Below, in pieces: positions 1-12,143 of a DNA stretch of 64,000 bases. The first letter of the stretch is position 1, and each line of letters starts with the position of its first letter. The DNA comes from Dastarcus helophoroides. Taxonomy: Eukaryota; Arthropoda; Insecta; Coleoptera; Bothrideridae. The notes beneath the pieces were generated by a model. It was given only the letters and a program-made list of their open reading frames with translations. It was not told the origin of the DNA and searched no databases. The stretch spans positions 28,594,598 to 28,658,597 of the forward strand of contig CM053330.1 of NCBI GenBank assembly GCA_028583605.1, read 5' to 3'. A program made the position numbers and the translations under genes.

Positions 1-94
1 AGTTTTCACTTTTTTGAGAATTTGAACTTCTTTCGAAACTATATACTTGTTTTCAAAATTTCGATTTTTTTAACCTTCGATATTTTTTAAAAGG

Positions 95-3000
95 GTCTAG
101 CCGTACTTCCATAGTGAAATTGCCCACACCGGGAACTTATATCGTGATCTATCTCATTACGTATAGGATCGCATTAGTAGTTACTATATGTGAATTTTCC
201 CCCTCCATCTTCGGTTACTAAGGAGATAATAAAAAAAACCTTTCTCAGGCACCTTTTTTTCTAAGCAACATATTTATTAAACTATTAAAGGTAGCCAAGC
301 AAAACAAACTAATGGTGATCAAACACTGTAGGGTTTATTTTATAAATATTTTTTGGGGAGCTAGCCCCCTACAAGTATTAATAAAATACAAATAAAAATG
401 TTCAGTATTAATTTCTGTAGGGTTTCTTTAGGTGACCACTCTACAAAAAATATGAAAAATGTGTCCATATGTCTTCTAACAGCGTACCAAGTTTCGTTTA
501 AATCCAAGTGGTGCAACATGTCAAAAAAATTAAATATGTCTGCCCGTAACCTCTGCGCCTGCTGCCTTGTATATTTGAAATAAATATAATTGTTATCCTA
601 CTTTAAAAACGTTTCTATATTAAAAGAAATACTTTTTGCAGATTACTTGAGGAATAAAAGTTCATATTAATTTAAGCACTAATATTTTTTATTTCCAAGT
701 TACAGGCTGTTTCATTATAGAGGTAAATAAAATTAGTTTTATTTATATTTCGGAAACCCTTTGACTTAGCTTTATGGAATTTCGTACACGGTATCAGTAC
801 TTTAAAGGCTAACTTCTTCATTTATTTAGTTTTTTAACGCCAGGAGCTTATGTTAGGATATTGACTTTAAAGTTTTATATGAGAAAAGGGATACGCCACT
901 GTTTTTTAAGGTTTTGAAAAAATGAAAGTTTAAAAGTGGTCACCAAATACCAAAAAATCTATAACTGAACGCAGGAGATTTTTGCAAACTTATAAAAATC
1001 ATACAGGGGGTGACTTAACAAAAACATAAAACAATCCAATAAAGTTTGTGATTTTGTTTTGCGATAAAATGAGAAAATAGTTAGATTATTTTTGGCAGGG
1101 AACCATACTTTGCAGTATATTTTACAGTTTTAAATACAACTCCCTTGCTAGAATTCAAGTTGGACATCAAACTTGTTTTTTTTTTGTCTTTGCAGCCATA
1201 AGTTACTTTTTGAATTTTATTAATTTTATTTGACGATATATTAGGAAGTATACCCAGTAGCATGTAAACTTCCATTATCATTTTCTTTAAAACAAAGCAG
1301 TTATTTAGACATATAAAAAACAATTCTCCTTAGTAGTTTATGATAAAAGAAATTATTTCATTTGCAAGTATTGTATTTAAATCTGTTGAATTGTAGAAGT
1401 CCTCTTTTAAAATTATTTTATAAAAATAATGTATGTTTTTCTATAAAAGCTTGGTAAGTTTAACCGACCGATAAATAAATAATGATGACGATAGGTGGCA
1501 AAATTGTTCTGAAATTAGTAACAAATTTCCGATATAAAGGATACAAGAGCTGCCACTAATAAAATACGGAACTAAATGTAATATGATCTACCCTTTACAG
1601 TAACATGTCATCGTCTCTACATCGTCATTTTGAATGAGATATTCAGTAATTCATTTTGTATTAGCCACAGATCGCGTCTCTCGGAATTTTGCTACTAATT
1701 TTAGAACAATTTTTATTGGAGTGTTATTTGTCGAAAAGATGAGATATTTATTAGTTATTCTTATAAAACAATGTTATCACAGGTACCCTTCCCGCAATCG
1801 AATAAACCATTTTAATGAGAGATAACATGTCAGAGGAAATTCATTTTCTTGTCACAATCGTAGAGATCCATGTTCTATCATCAGAATCTTTTTTTATTCC
1901 TATATAGAACAAAATAAATAAATAAACTAGAATAAAAGGTAAATATTTTACTGAATCTGAATGACAAGCACACTGCCTTATATCTTAAAAAATTAATCAA
2001 ATTAAAAATAGTTAAAGTATAAAATGGGTTTTCCAACGATATGCAACATGGGCCCCTTTCCATTAAAATTGTTGAAAGAGATGCAAGCCCTTTAGGAAGT
2101 TGTCGTTAAAACGACTAAACTTGTCTTGATTCAAACAAAATGAACCTATTTTTGCATTTTTTTCAAGAATAAAAAAAATCCTGCCATGTATTGGCTCTGT
2201 TAAGTTTTTATTGCTTCATCTCGTACATAAATTACTATAAATTTGCAAAGGTATTTTCCTGCTTTCAGTTATATACTTTTTGTTACTACATAACAATTCT
2301 CAAACTTTCATCTTTTTAAGACTTTAACATACAGTGACAAGGCCTTTTTCTTATATAAAAATTTAATATTAATGTTCTAACGTACGCCCCTGGCGTTTAA
2401 AAAGAGGCGAATAAATGCAAAAGTTTCCCTTTAGTATACTGATATTATGTATCAAATTTTATGACGCTAAGTCAAAGGGTTTTAGAAATATAAATAAAAA
2501 TAATTTTATTTTCCTCTATAATGAAACAGCCTGTAACTTGGAAATAAAAAAGATTAGAACTTGGATTCGTATAAACTTTTATTCCTTAAGTAATGCACAA
2601 AGTTATATTACTTAATATGGAAACGCATTTGAGGTAGGAAAATAATAATAGTTACATTTACTTCATATCAGCAGGCTTAGAGATTATATACAGACATATA
2701 ATTTTTTTTTTGACATGTTGCACCAACTGGATTTTAATGAAACTTGGTATGCTGTTAGGCGACATATGAATATATTTTGTGTATTTTTTGTAAGTAATCA
2801 CTCTAAAAGACATCATAGAAATTAATAATGAAAATTTTTATTTGTGTTTTATTGATATTTGTAGGGAGGCTAGCCCCCCCTGAAAAAAATTATAAAATAG
2901 ATCCTGCAGTGTACTATCACAATCAGTTTGTTTTCCTTCGCTAACTTCAATAGTTTAGCAGATAGATCGCTTAGAAAAAAAAGGTACCTGAGGAAGGTTT

Positions 3001-3142
3001 TTTTTAATTATATCCATGGTAACCGATGATAAAGGGGGGAAATCCACCTATATTAATTTTTAATGACATTCCGTACGTAGCGACATAGATTACGATATAG
3101 GTTCCCGGTGGGGGCAACTTCGCTATGGAGGTACGGCTAGAC
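95..3142. repeat. 3.05-kb foldback element with ~1-kb inverted arms
   Basis: The two ends are inverted copies. GTCTAGCCGTAC at 95-106 faces its reverse complement at 3131-3142. The similarity continues inward for roughly 1 kb per arm: the segment around 345-560 (with GCTAGCCCC and GGTGCAACATGTC) matches the reverse complement of about 2690-2880, the segment near 705-780 matches 2440-2560, the segment near 835-862 matches 2380-2410, and 870-960 matches 2270-2360. The middle, about 1100-2130, is unpaired and AT-rich and encodes nothing recognisable. Arm identity looks to be about 75-85 percent by eye. No convincing target duplication is visible at the ends, so the exact borders and the superfamily are open. 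It is either a non-autonomous long-TIR DNA transposon or two inverted insertions of the same element. Confidence 0.8.
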
Positions 3143-6100
3143 ACTTTCGAAATTTCAAAACTTTTTCTGACAACTTCGAATTTTTGTATTATCGAATTTT
3201 TAAAAAATTCGCCTCGTTTTGAAACTTTCGATCCTTTTTTTTTTGAACAATCTGAATTTGAATTAAAAATTTTTAAAATTTTGAAAAAACGCATAAAATG
3301 AATTCAAGAAAGTTTTGACTTTTTTTTAAATTTCAAATTTTTGGCACAAAACGTTGTCCTTTTCTGACAATTTCGACTTTTTTTGAAAACTTTGACCTGC
3401 CTGAACTTTTGTCTTAAAATTTTGAGTTTAGAAATGAAATTTAAAATTCAAAAAGATTTCCAAGATCCAAATTTTTTCCAGTATTTCTACATTTTTCTTC
3501 AAATAAAACTTTAAGGAAAATTATAAATTTGCTATTCTACGAATCCTGAATTTTTTTGAAATTTTAATTTTTTCCCCTTCATTCCAAGATAGCACTTTCA
3601 TTTTCTTCTTTATTGCTAAAATTTCGAATGTAAACGTTGTTTTGTATAAAATACGATTTTTTTAATTTCCGTTTTTTCTCAAATTTTCGAAATTAAGCTA
3701 CAAGTAGAAAAACTACAATTTCCGCATTTTTTGGGTTACCAGTGAGTGGAACTGAATTTGACAAAACCTCGTCGTGCTTAATTATTTTTGACGACTAAAA
3801 AAAGGGAGTCATCTACTTTTATGGAAGCCCCTGTGCTACAATACTTGTTGCATATCCTTAAATCCGTCCCTGCCTAAATCCTTAAGTTTTTCAATAGAGA
3901 ATTATTTATCTACTTCGTTTTTTTCTCGTAAAATAAAATTTTGAAATAATCATATGGCAACTTGTAAAAAGGAAAAAGAATTCTAGTAAAATTTTATCAC
4001 AAAAAAATGACTTAAAATTATTGTTTACCTAAGTAAATACGTTCCAAAATGCATCCTTTTAAAAGATCCAATCTCGTAGCCCACAACTCGCCACTACATA
4101 ACTGTTAATATTCAAAAAACAACACATTACATCATGTACAAGAAAAAAACAATTCGCGCGTGCATCAAATCTTAAGCGAGTCCACCTTTACCGGAAACTA
4201 AACAATAGCGAAAATGTCATCAACAATAAAACGTCGCGATATGCAAATTTCATCTATAGCACCATCGCTAGACTTGGAAGGCGGCAAAGCACATCGAATC
4301 ATTCAATGAAGGTTGAAATGTCCTTTTTCGCGTAAAAGCGCGTGCTTAACTCGCCCAAGTTTATTGTCCACCGTTCAAGCTCTACGAAGAGCGGGAAGCG
4401 ACTAACAACGTGCGGTGAGCTTATAGATATAGACCGCGGTACTTATTATTTTATTTGTCCGATAGAGATTTCGACATGTTACTGTGATCCATGGGATTTG
4501 TTTCCTATCTTTTGTTCAGGATTATCCTTCAATGCTTTTCTGATCTATTTATTACAGGGGCCCGCACCTGTAGCTTTGGAGACATTTTCTTGAAGTGGAA
4601 ATCAAGGTAAAACAAAAGGGCTTAGGGCCCTATCTGGCTTTTAGCCAGAGCTTCGAACGTCTATTTTTTTCGTTCCGGTTGTCGGTTTTCGTTCCGGAAA
4701 AAAATTATACCGTTTCCGTTCCAGTTTTCATTCCGGCAAAAATAACGGTTTTTTCTGGATTTCAGTTCAGCTCCGGGTGGCTCATTTTTGATTGTTTAAA
4801 AGTTTTTCGAATTAAAAATTGATTTTTTAACATAATTTAGAAAATGTTACGACTTTTTTTAACAACAATATTTTTTTAATTCAATAACAATAATAACACG
4901 TAGCTACTCCGACCTTGCCTAAAATTGAAGGAAAATAGATTCTATTTTTCGAGTTTAAAAATTTTAAGTTGAAACGTTGAATTTTGAATTCATTTTGAAT
5001 TCAAGTTTAAAAAAAACATGAACTTCATAAAAAATTTAAATCGGAAATTCGGGTTTAGAAATTTCAAATTTAAAATTTTAATAAAAATCTTAACTTTTTT
5101 ACGCAAAAGTTGAAAACTTCTACAATATACAAAATTTGGCAATTAAAATCGAAAATTTGAGAGACCTATCTTTCATAATTTTGGTTTTCTGTCGAAGTTT
5201 TTACTTTAACTCGCTTTTTCTAACAAAATTGATTTTTACTTTGACTTTGTTTTTCAACACTGTGAATTAAAATGAGCATATTTAAAAAATGAATGAAAAT
5301 AAAAAGACCAAATTTAAAAAAAATTGAAAAGTTTTAAATTAAGATTTCGAGGAAACAGTCAAAATTTTGAAAGAGAACTTCAAATTTTTTTAAAAGAAGA
5401 GTTTTCACAATTACTACCTTAATTTAGAAATATTGACCTTAAACCCAAATATTCGGTTTTTTCTGTAAATGTTGCTGAAAACTTCAAAATTTGTAAAAAA
5501 AATAAAAGCTTTTTTCAGAGTTTTGGTTAATGTATTTACTTTTTATTATTATTTTTTATAATTTTCGGCTTTAAACAAAATTTAGCCTTTCTCTAGCAAG
5601 CATAACCCTTTTTCTCGACATATTGACTTTTATTCTTTAATTATAAACATTTTTCTTGAAATTACGATTGACACTCGAGCTATAAGAAATTGACAATTAT
5701 AAGTTTAAACTTGGAATTTTTGAAAATACATATTTTCAAATATTCGACCTTTAGCACGAAAGCTCAAAATTTCCAAAACTCGAAATTGTGAGATTAATTC
5801 CGAAAAATTGTTATTCATATATTTAGTTTGTTGTTCCTCAAAATCTAGAGATTTTCCAAAAATGTTGACTTTTTTTGTAGATATTCTTCTAAGATTTTCA
5901 CGTAGAATTCAAAATAAAAAATAAAATTTTCGAATTCAAAAAAAAGACTTTTGCATTTGAAATTTAACTTCTGCGAACATTTTTAGCAAAAATTTGAACC
6001 TTTTAATATAAATTTAATTTTAAGAGTAAAGGTAAAAAATTTAGTAAAAAATGCAATTTCAATTATTTATAAACTTAAATTTCCAATAGGAAAACTAAAA

Positions 6101-6866
6101 TATCGAAATCAACGACAAATGTTATGAAAAAAAAACGCTTAATTTTAAAGACAAAATTTTAGAAAAAATTTCACCTACATCTAAAAAGTTTGTGAAGAAA
6201 CTTAACATTTTGAGAATCTCTTTTTGACACAAAAGTTCAAGGAGCAAAGGAGCGAACTTTCGAGTTTAAACCAGAAGTTTCGCAAAAACAATTAGTATTT
6301 TAGAAAACACACAATTTTTACTTTTAAATTCTAAACAATCTTAAAAAATGGCAACTTCATGCCTAAAGTCGAAATATTGAGAGAAAAGTTAATGTTTTCA
6401 GAATAAAAATTACTATTTTAACGTAAACAAAACCATTGAAAGTTTAAATTAGACATTTTCTAACCATTTCAAGTTTATTCTAAAAATCTTGACCTCAATT
6501 TCAAAACCCGGGCCTTGAATTGGAATATAATGTATTTGTTTCCTAAAATTTTGACTTTGAAATTTGAAAATTTCTAGGTTAAATTTAAACTTGCGATATT
6601 TCAGCAAAAATTTAGCGAAAAAAGTCATCCGTTAGAATTTTAGAAAGTTTTAGGAAATCAGCAGCAGTAAAAAATCATTAGAATTTAAAGCAATTTTGAA
6701 AAAAAATTAGAATAGAGAAAGTTTTAGGAAATCAGCAGGGTAAAAAATTATTAGAATTTAAAGCAATTTTGAGAAAAAATTGGAATACAGAAATAAAAGT
6801 GGAATTTGAAGGAAAAAATTGACAAAAAACGAAATTTTCACTAATAACTTCAAAAAATAGATATAT
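3143..6866. other. AT-rich repeat-derived DNA, no gene seen
   Basis: Most of this stretch is degenerate AT-rich repeat with words such as AAATTTCGA, TTTTGACTTTT and AAAATTTTGA. Two patches differ. About 4190-4560 is richer in GC and CpG and could be a promoter or old exon, but no reading frame in it is convincing. About 4660-4790 holds repeated TTCCG/CGGTTTTCGTTCCGG words, resembling 11140-11240. The bases near 3863-3874 (TAAATCCGTCCCTG) look like one end of a hAT-type terminus; no partner end was found. Confidence 0.55.
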
Positions 6867-7942
6867 TACAGGGTAACGCAATTGAAAGTGTCAACTAACT
6901 TCAAACTGCTATATCTACTAAACTGTTGATGTTAAATGTCTCAAAATTTACGTGATAATATTTCATTATATTGTCTACAAGTGCACAGAATGCCTTTCGA
7001 GTTCTATTTGAAGAGAAAAAGAGTTAATTCCTGGAGTTTAAACCGAGCAGTGCTTTTCCTTTATATTTGGTAGAAAATCGTAAAAGACGCTGGTTACAGA
7101 CCTCCAGCATTTGAATGTAAATAAATTTCTTATGCATAGGGCCATAAAAAATACAATGACATTGCAAAACGTTATGGTGGTGGTCGAAAAAGGACAGCAA
7201 CATCTTCAGAGATGTTCGAAAAGTTATGGCAAAAAATTGACTGCTAATCTGAAAATTTCTTTGGATTATCTAAAAATATACCAGTGCGAAGCGCGCAACG
7301 AATATTCGAAAATAAAGCACTTCACGTTCCGGAAAATACCCAATCTTACACTGAAACAAAAAAATTTTACAGCGAAACGAGCCAAGGAGTTGCTTCGTTT
7401 GGCAGCAAATGGTGATTACCGAAATTTGTTTCCTCTGGAAAGGCCCCATTCCTAATTGAGTAAAATATTAGAAAACAAAACCAAGTTAACTTGCCAAAAA
7501 AGAGTTTTTTTTGAAAATTTACTCCTCCGAATGGTCACTAGAAAGCAGAGGGTGGTGATAGTTTGAACCACCGTAACCGGCGATGGTCGCTCTTCCTTCG
7601 TATTTTGGACCGCGGGGTCAAAAATAAACGCGGGCATGTACCGTAAGTCTGTTCTAGAGGTAGCATAGAAGCCTTGAGCAAACAAACATTTCGGGTGCAG
7701 ACGTTGAACATTTTAGGAAGACTCGATATAGCCTCATAAAAGGAGTTTCAAACAAGAATGGCTTAAAAAACAACTTTCCACAGTGTCACTTCTTCTACAC
7801 GGTAGCAGGCAAATTCTCCAGATGCAAATTGGATGGACTTCTCTATTTGGAGTATTCTAAAGAGCAGGGTTGGCACTAAAAATTATCAAAGTGTGGATCA
7901 TTTCAAGCAAACCCTTCGTATCAAAATGCCACAAAGCCACAT

Positions 7943-10442
7943 CAGGCGAGGATCCAGAAAAGTTTTTTTGGGGGAGGGCACTTCCATTTCCACCCCACCC
8001 CTTTTACATGCTTGAGTAGCGCCGTAAGCAAAAATTTCAAGAAATTTCAAGGTCATATAAGATTTTCGATTCAAAATTGAATTAAATGAAAAAATTAATT
8101 TTTATAGAAAACCAAAATCAAAATGCAACCACCATATTGCATAAATAAACTTTTGATTTCAAACTGAAAATTGTCAAGTATGTACCATATAACTCAAATA
8201 AAACTACAAAATTACGCAACTAAAAGGTTAACATAATAGAACAAAAACCATAAAATTAAATATTGTTTTTCGTTAAATTGCATGTTTATAATCAAAATCT
8301 TGGCAAAAAAGTAAAACCTGAATTTGTGTGCTTGAATTATTTGGAATTAGGAAATTATGAAATAAATAGTAGTAAACTAAATTTAAAAAATGGACAAAAT
8401 TTCGAAAAAGGAACTCTTAATTTGTAGCAGAAAAACAGTAAAGAATTTGAAATTTCGAGATCTATGTTAAAATTTCGAATTTAAAACCGAAATAGTACAA
8501 AAGAAATAAAAACTTGGCTGTGCCAATTTTAAGAAAATTATATAGTTTAAAAAATTTATAATTCACGAAAATAAATCTTTCTTTAAATTAAAAAAAAAAT
8601 TCATAACATACCCATTCATTTCCGTATTTTTTCAAAGCTTCTCTTCTCTTTCATTTCCTTATAAAATTTTGCTAGTCAGATATTTTTTTATCTTAGTCAA
8701 ACATTGTGAAAAAACAAATAAAACCAATAATACACACACAAAACTAAACGTAAATGTTTTTTTTTATTTTAAAACTATATCCTGCATAGAGTATATGAAT
8801 AGGGAAGGAAAACTAAAAGACTGACAGAAAAATCAATGTGAAATTTGAGATGCTTTGTTTTGGTTTTGGCTGTTTGCTAAATTCTGTGAACTCTTGTAAT
8901 ATATATATAAGCGATAATTACGAAGCCTAGCATCGCCACAAAATAAGTTATTTATTTTGTGGCGTCACAGCATCAGATTACATTTCTAAATAAGAAAATC
9001 ACTGGATACAAGGCACAAAGCCCATAAAATCATTATTTATAAGAAGAATTTCTGCGAGGTGATAATCTATTTATTAACAGCCTCGGTTCTGTTATGGAGT
9101 TTAAAGTAGACCTCAAAAAATGTATGTAACGAAACCCAGGAAGTAAAAAATTAGTCATTTTAAATTACATTTTATCAATGTTCGAATATCATCATGAATG
9201 GCATTCTTTAGACTTTTTTTTAATTTCAATTATTAGACCCCTGTATATATCGTAGAGTTTGCACTTGCACATACATACAAAGGCAACGGGCTTAAATTAA
9301 TTATAAATCGATTTAAGAATTACGTTTTTTTATACTCCAAGGTTTTCGGCGTCAAAATCCCCCGTGGAATAAAAAATAATAATAATAAAAAATAAAAATA
9401 AGAGTGTAAACTTGTAACTTTGAGAAAAGTATCAAAATTTCTTGCAAATTCATAAAATTCATTTAGAAATGGGTTGAAGCTCGAAATATTGACATTAAAA
9501 TTTTCAAAAGAAAAACAAAAATACAATTTTCCTAAAAATTGACGTTTCGTATTTAAAATTACAATTTTAAGGAAAAAGTTGAAATTGGAATTAAAAAAAC
9601 TAAAAGAAAGTTAATTTCTAAACTGTCACTATTAATTGTGTTGTAGAAGAGATCAGCTCAAACAAATTTTTTTCAGGAGTTATGGGTGCTCTTTTGGGGA
9701 ACGTAGTCAAACCAGAGTGTTTTAGTTAATCAGCACTTTAGGAAAACATATATTTTAATTTGTTCAATTACCTGTTTCTTTTCTCTATTTTGATGATTTA
9801 CTTTGCCTTACGATCCGGGCTCTAACCTCTAGTAATTGATGTAATCGTTTAGATATCGATAAACATTTAATGATAAATGTACTTTTTAAGAAGCAGTTCA
9901 TAAATGTCTTGCTGAAAACTTCATAAAAGATAAACCATTATAAAAATGTAAGCCTACAAAGCTTAACTAAGTTATACAAATAAATTAAATAATAAGTAGA
10001 TATTTTTTAACACTTCATGAAGATCTAAATGTCGTGCAGAACACTCCAGCTGGCTGCAGAAAATAATTTTGCTTGAATTTGCCAAAGTCAATGATTTGAG
10101 TAGTAAACATTTAAACGCTTGAAAACATAAATAGTCGCACGTTCGACAACATAAAATCCTGGGCGATATTTACTTTACAATTCGCGAAAATGTACCAAAG
10201 AAGGTGCCGCTGTGCCCCAAGAAATCTAATCAGCAAAAGTATTACGAATTATAGCACTGGATGTTATATCTTTGTCAGATTACCTGTTAAAATATATGGA
10301 TGAGATATCAATTTAGCATAAGAATATTTTTACAACTTTTTATTTTTTATTTTTTTCTTATTTTTCAATTATTTATATTAAACTTCTTGAGCATCTCGGA
10401 GGGGCACTTGCCCCTGGTGCCCCTCCTCTAGATTCGCCACTG
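7943..10442. mobile_element. 2.5-kb hAT-like element nested in the Tc1-like transposase
   Basis: The same eight bases, AGCCACAT, stand directly outside both ends (7935-7942 and 10443-10450), and the interrupted transposase reading resumes across them. The left terminus starts CAGGCGAGGATCCAGA and the right terminus, in reverse complement, CAGTGGCGAATCTAGA. An 8-bp target duplication with CAG...CTG termini is the hAT signature. No transposase reading frame was found inside; the interior is AT-rich with a 13-bp-arm hairpin at 8934-8964. It is probably non-autonomous, or fully decayed. It must have inserted after the Tc1-like copy. Confidence 0.88.
8934..8964. repeat. Perfect 13-bp-arm hairpin
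   Basis: CGCCACAAAATAA is followed by a 5-nt spacer and its exact reverse complement TTATTTTGTGGCG. It lies inside the hAT-like element, about 1 kb from its left end. It may be a subterminal or internal structure of that element; no function can be read from it. Confidence 0.8.
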
Positions 10443-10648
10443 AGCCACATTCGGGTAGCGTACGATTCGTTTTTCAACGGTCTGAAGGCTGTAGTAAGCA
10501 TTAAGGGCGACCATATCAAAAATTGGTGATGCATTATAAAAACTGCACTACTTGTGAACATTTTTTACCATGGTTCAATAAAACTCATGAAAAAATCCAA
10601 AAATAATTCAGCATTTTAATTATTTGACAGTTCAATTGCGCCACCCTG

Positions 10649-12143
10649 TAGATTATGAAAGGAAAATCCAAGTTTAAGGAAAAAAGTCCAAATTTCCAGA
10701 AAAACTCGAAGTTACAAAAAAAATTCCAAGGAAAGCCATGTTTCCCTAGCTTCAATGAAAGACACGCTACTGCTTTATTCCAAAGTTACGAGAGAGCATA
10801 TTTTTTATTTTAAACTCGAAATTTTAGGAGAATAATAGAAATATTTCTAGTAACTTTGACATAAAAGTCCAAATGTCAAGAAAAACCTGGAGAGTTTGAA
10901 AATATATTCATGTTAAAACTAAAAATTTTAATTTGAGTTGATATTTGGAAAATAAAATCAATATTTTTTAGAAAGTGTGGAAATTGTAACTGTATAATCT
11001 AATTTTTAGACAACAATGGGAGATTGAAAGTAAACTCATAATTTTTAGATGAACGTTGCACGGATCTATCTAAAATTTTAAAAAAGAAATTGAAATTTCC
11101 AAAAAAAAATCTCGAACTTAAGGGTAGGTAAAGTAAAAACTATTTTAAGGATATAAATTCAACGAAACCGATATTTTTTTTCGGTCCCATTCCGGTGTTC
11201 GTTCCGATGAAAATAACGGTTTTATTAGTTTCCGATTTTCGATTAGGTCCGATTCGAAGTCCTGCTTTTGGCATCCGTGCCTGCTGAAAGGAGTTAAATG
11301 CCGCAGCAAGAGTGGCCTTAAAAATATGGGCGCCCAGGGCGAAATATTTTTTAGAGCCCATTTTTACTTATTATTCATAATTAGCATACAGCATTAGCAT
11401 AATTAGCGGAGTATTCTCCATGGGAAGCACAGCTTCCCTTATAGAATGAAAAATTACATATTATTAACTTTTTTATTAATGTAAAAGATTTCTCAATATT
11501 TTTTCGAATTTCCAGTTTTTGCGACTATGAGTTTCGAGAAAAATTTTACAAAACAAGTAGATTATTCAAGTTTAAAGTAAAATTTTGCAATTAAAACGGA
11601 AATGTTTTTTATACCTGTTTGACTTTTTTGGAAATAGTAACTACTTTCTATTTTTCCGAATTTAAACTTGAAATTCTTATTTATCTCTAGTTTTAATTCA
11701 AAACAAACAATTTTTACAACAAATCTAAATTTTGAGTTAAAGCTTAAAGGCAAATATTCATTATATCATTTATCATCTCCAGTTTAAACTAGAAAATTTG
11801 AGAATTTCAAATTTTTCTGGAAATTTTTAGGCTCATATTTCTTTTTTCATAAATTCTCAGTTTTTCTTGAAATTTTTTAAATTCGAAAATTTGAAGAGTC
11901 TAAACAGTAAAAAGAAACTGCAAAATTCTAGTAAGAAGATCGTAATTTCGAAAAATGTTTAATTAAAAATAATTCTTAACGTTTCGAGTTTAACCTCGAA
12001 ATGTTAATTTTTTTTCGAATTTTCGACTTCAACTTCGAAGCTAGATATTTTATGCTCCAAGCGAAATTTGGAGTTTTAAAGTTGCAACCTCGAAATAAAA
12101 TTCAAATATTCGAAGTTAGGTCAAAATAGAAACTATATTTCTA
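10649..12143. other. AT-rich repeat-derived DNA, no gene seen
   Basis: Degenerate AT-rich repeat. About 11155-11240 contains TTCCG/TTCGATT words like those at 4660-4790 (shared pieces include TTCGTTCCG and AAAATAACGGTTTT), followed by a GC-richer stretch to about 11360. The pair suggests two remnants of one transposon family. No credible reading frame. Confidence 0.5.

Larger units (their letters stand above)
7111..10529 (+). pseudogene. Tc1/mariner-type transposase pseudogene, split by an insertion
   Basis: Fragments of a transposase can be read in several frames: a helix-turn-helix-side segment at about 7180-7440 ending near the words LRLAANGDYRNLF, and a C-terminal segment at 7830-7942 with MDFSIWSILKSRVGT and QSVDHFKQTLRIKMPQSHI. 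The reading resumes beyond the nested element at 10445 with HIRVAYDSFFNGLKAVVSI and stops with TGA at 10527-10529. The order matches the Tc1-like family, where SPDLNP-x-D-x-SIW marks the end of the catalytic DDE/D core. Here the aspartates of the core lie in a frameshifted, stop-containing region, so the enzyme cannot be active. This is an old, broken copy. Confidence 0.8.
6869..10648 (+). mobile_element. Tc1/mariner-like transposon, interrupted by a hAT-like insertion
   Basis: The left end after TA (6867-6868) reads CAGGGTAACGCAATTGAA. The right end, read in reverse complement from 10648, is CAGGGTGGCGCAATTGAA and is followed outward by TA (10649-10650). These terminal inverted repeats flanked by TA are the mariner/Tc1 signature. 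Removing the 2500-bp nested element and its duplicated 8-bp target leaves about 1.27 kb, the usual size for this superfamily. The interior carries a decayed transposase gene in the plus direction. The copy is inactive: the gene has frameshifts and stops and is split. Confidence 0.85.

Noticed and set aside
4342..4822. Two adjacent open frames in a GC-richer patch
   Set aside because: The first lacks a recognisable domain, and the second is made of the TTCCG repeat. There is no splice or codon evidence.
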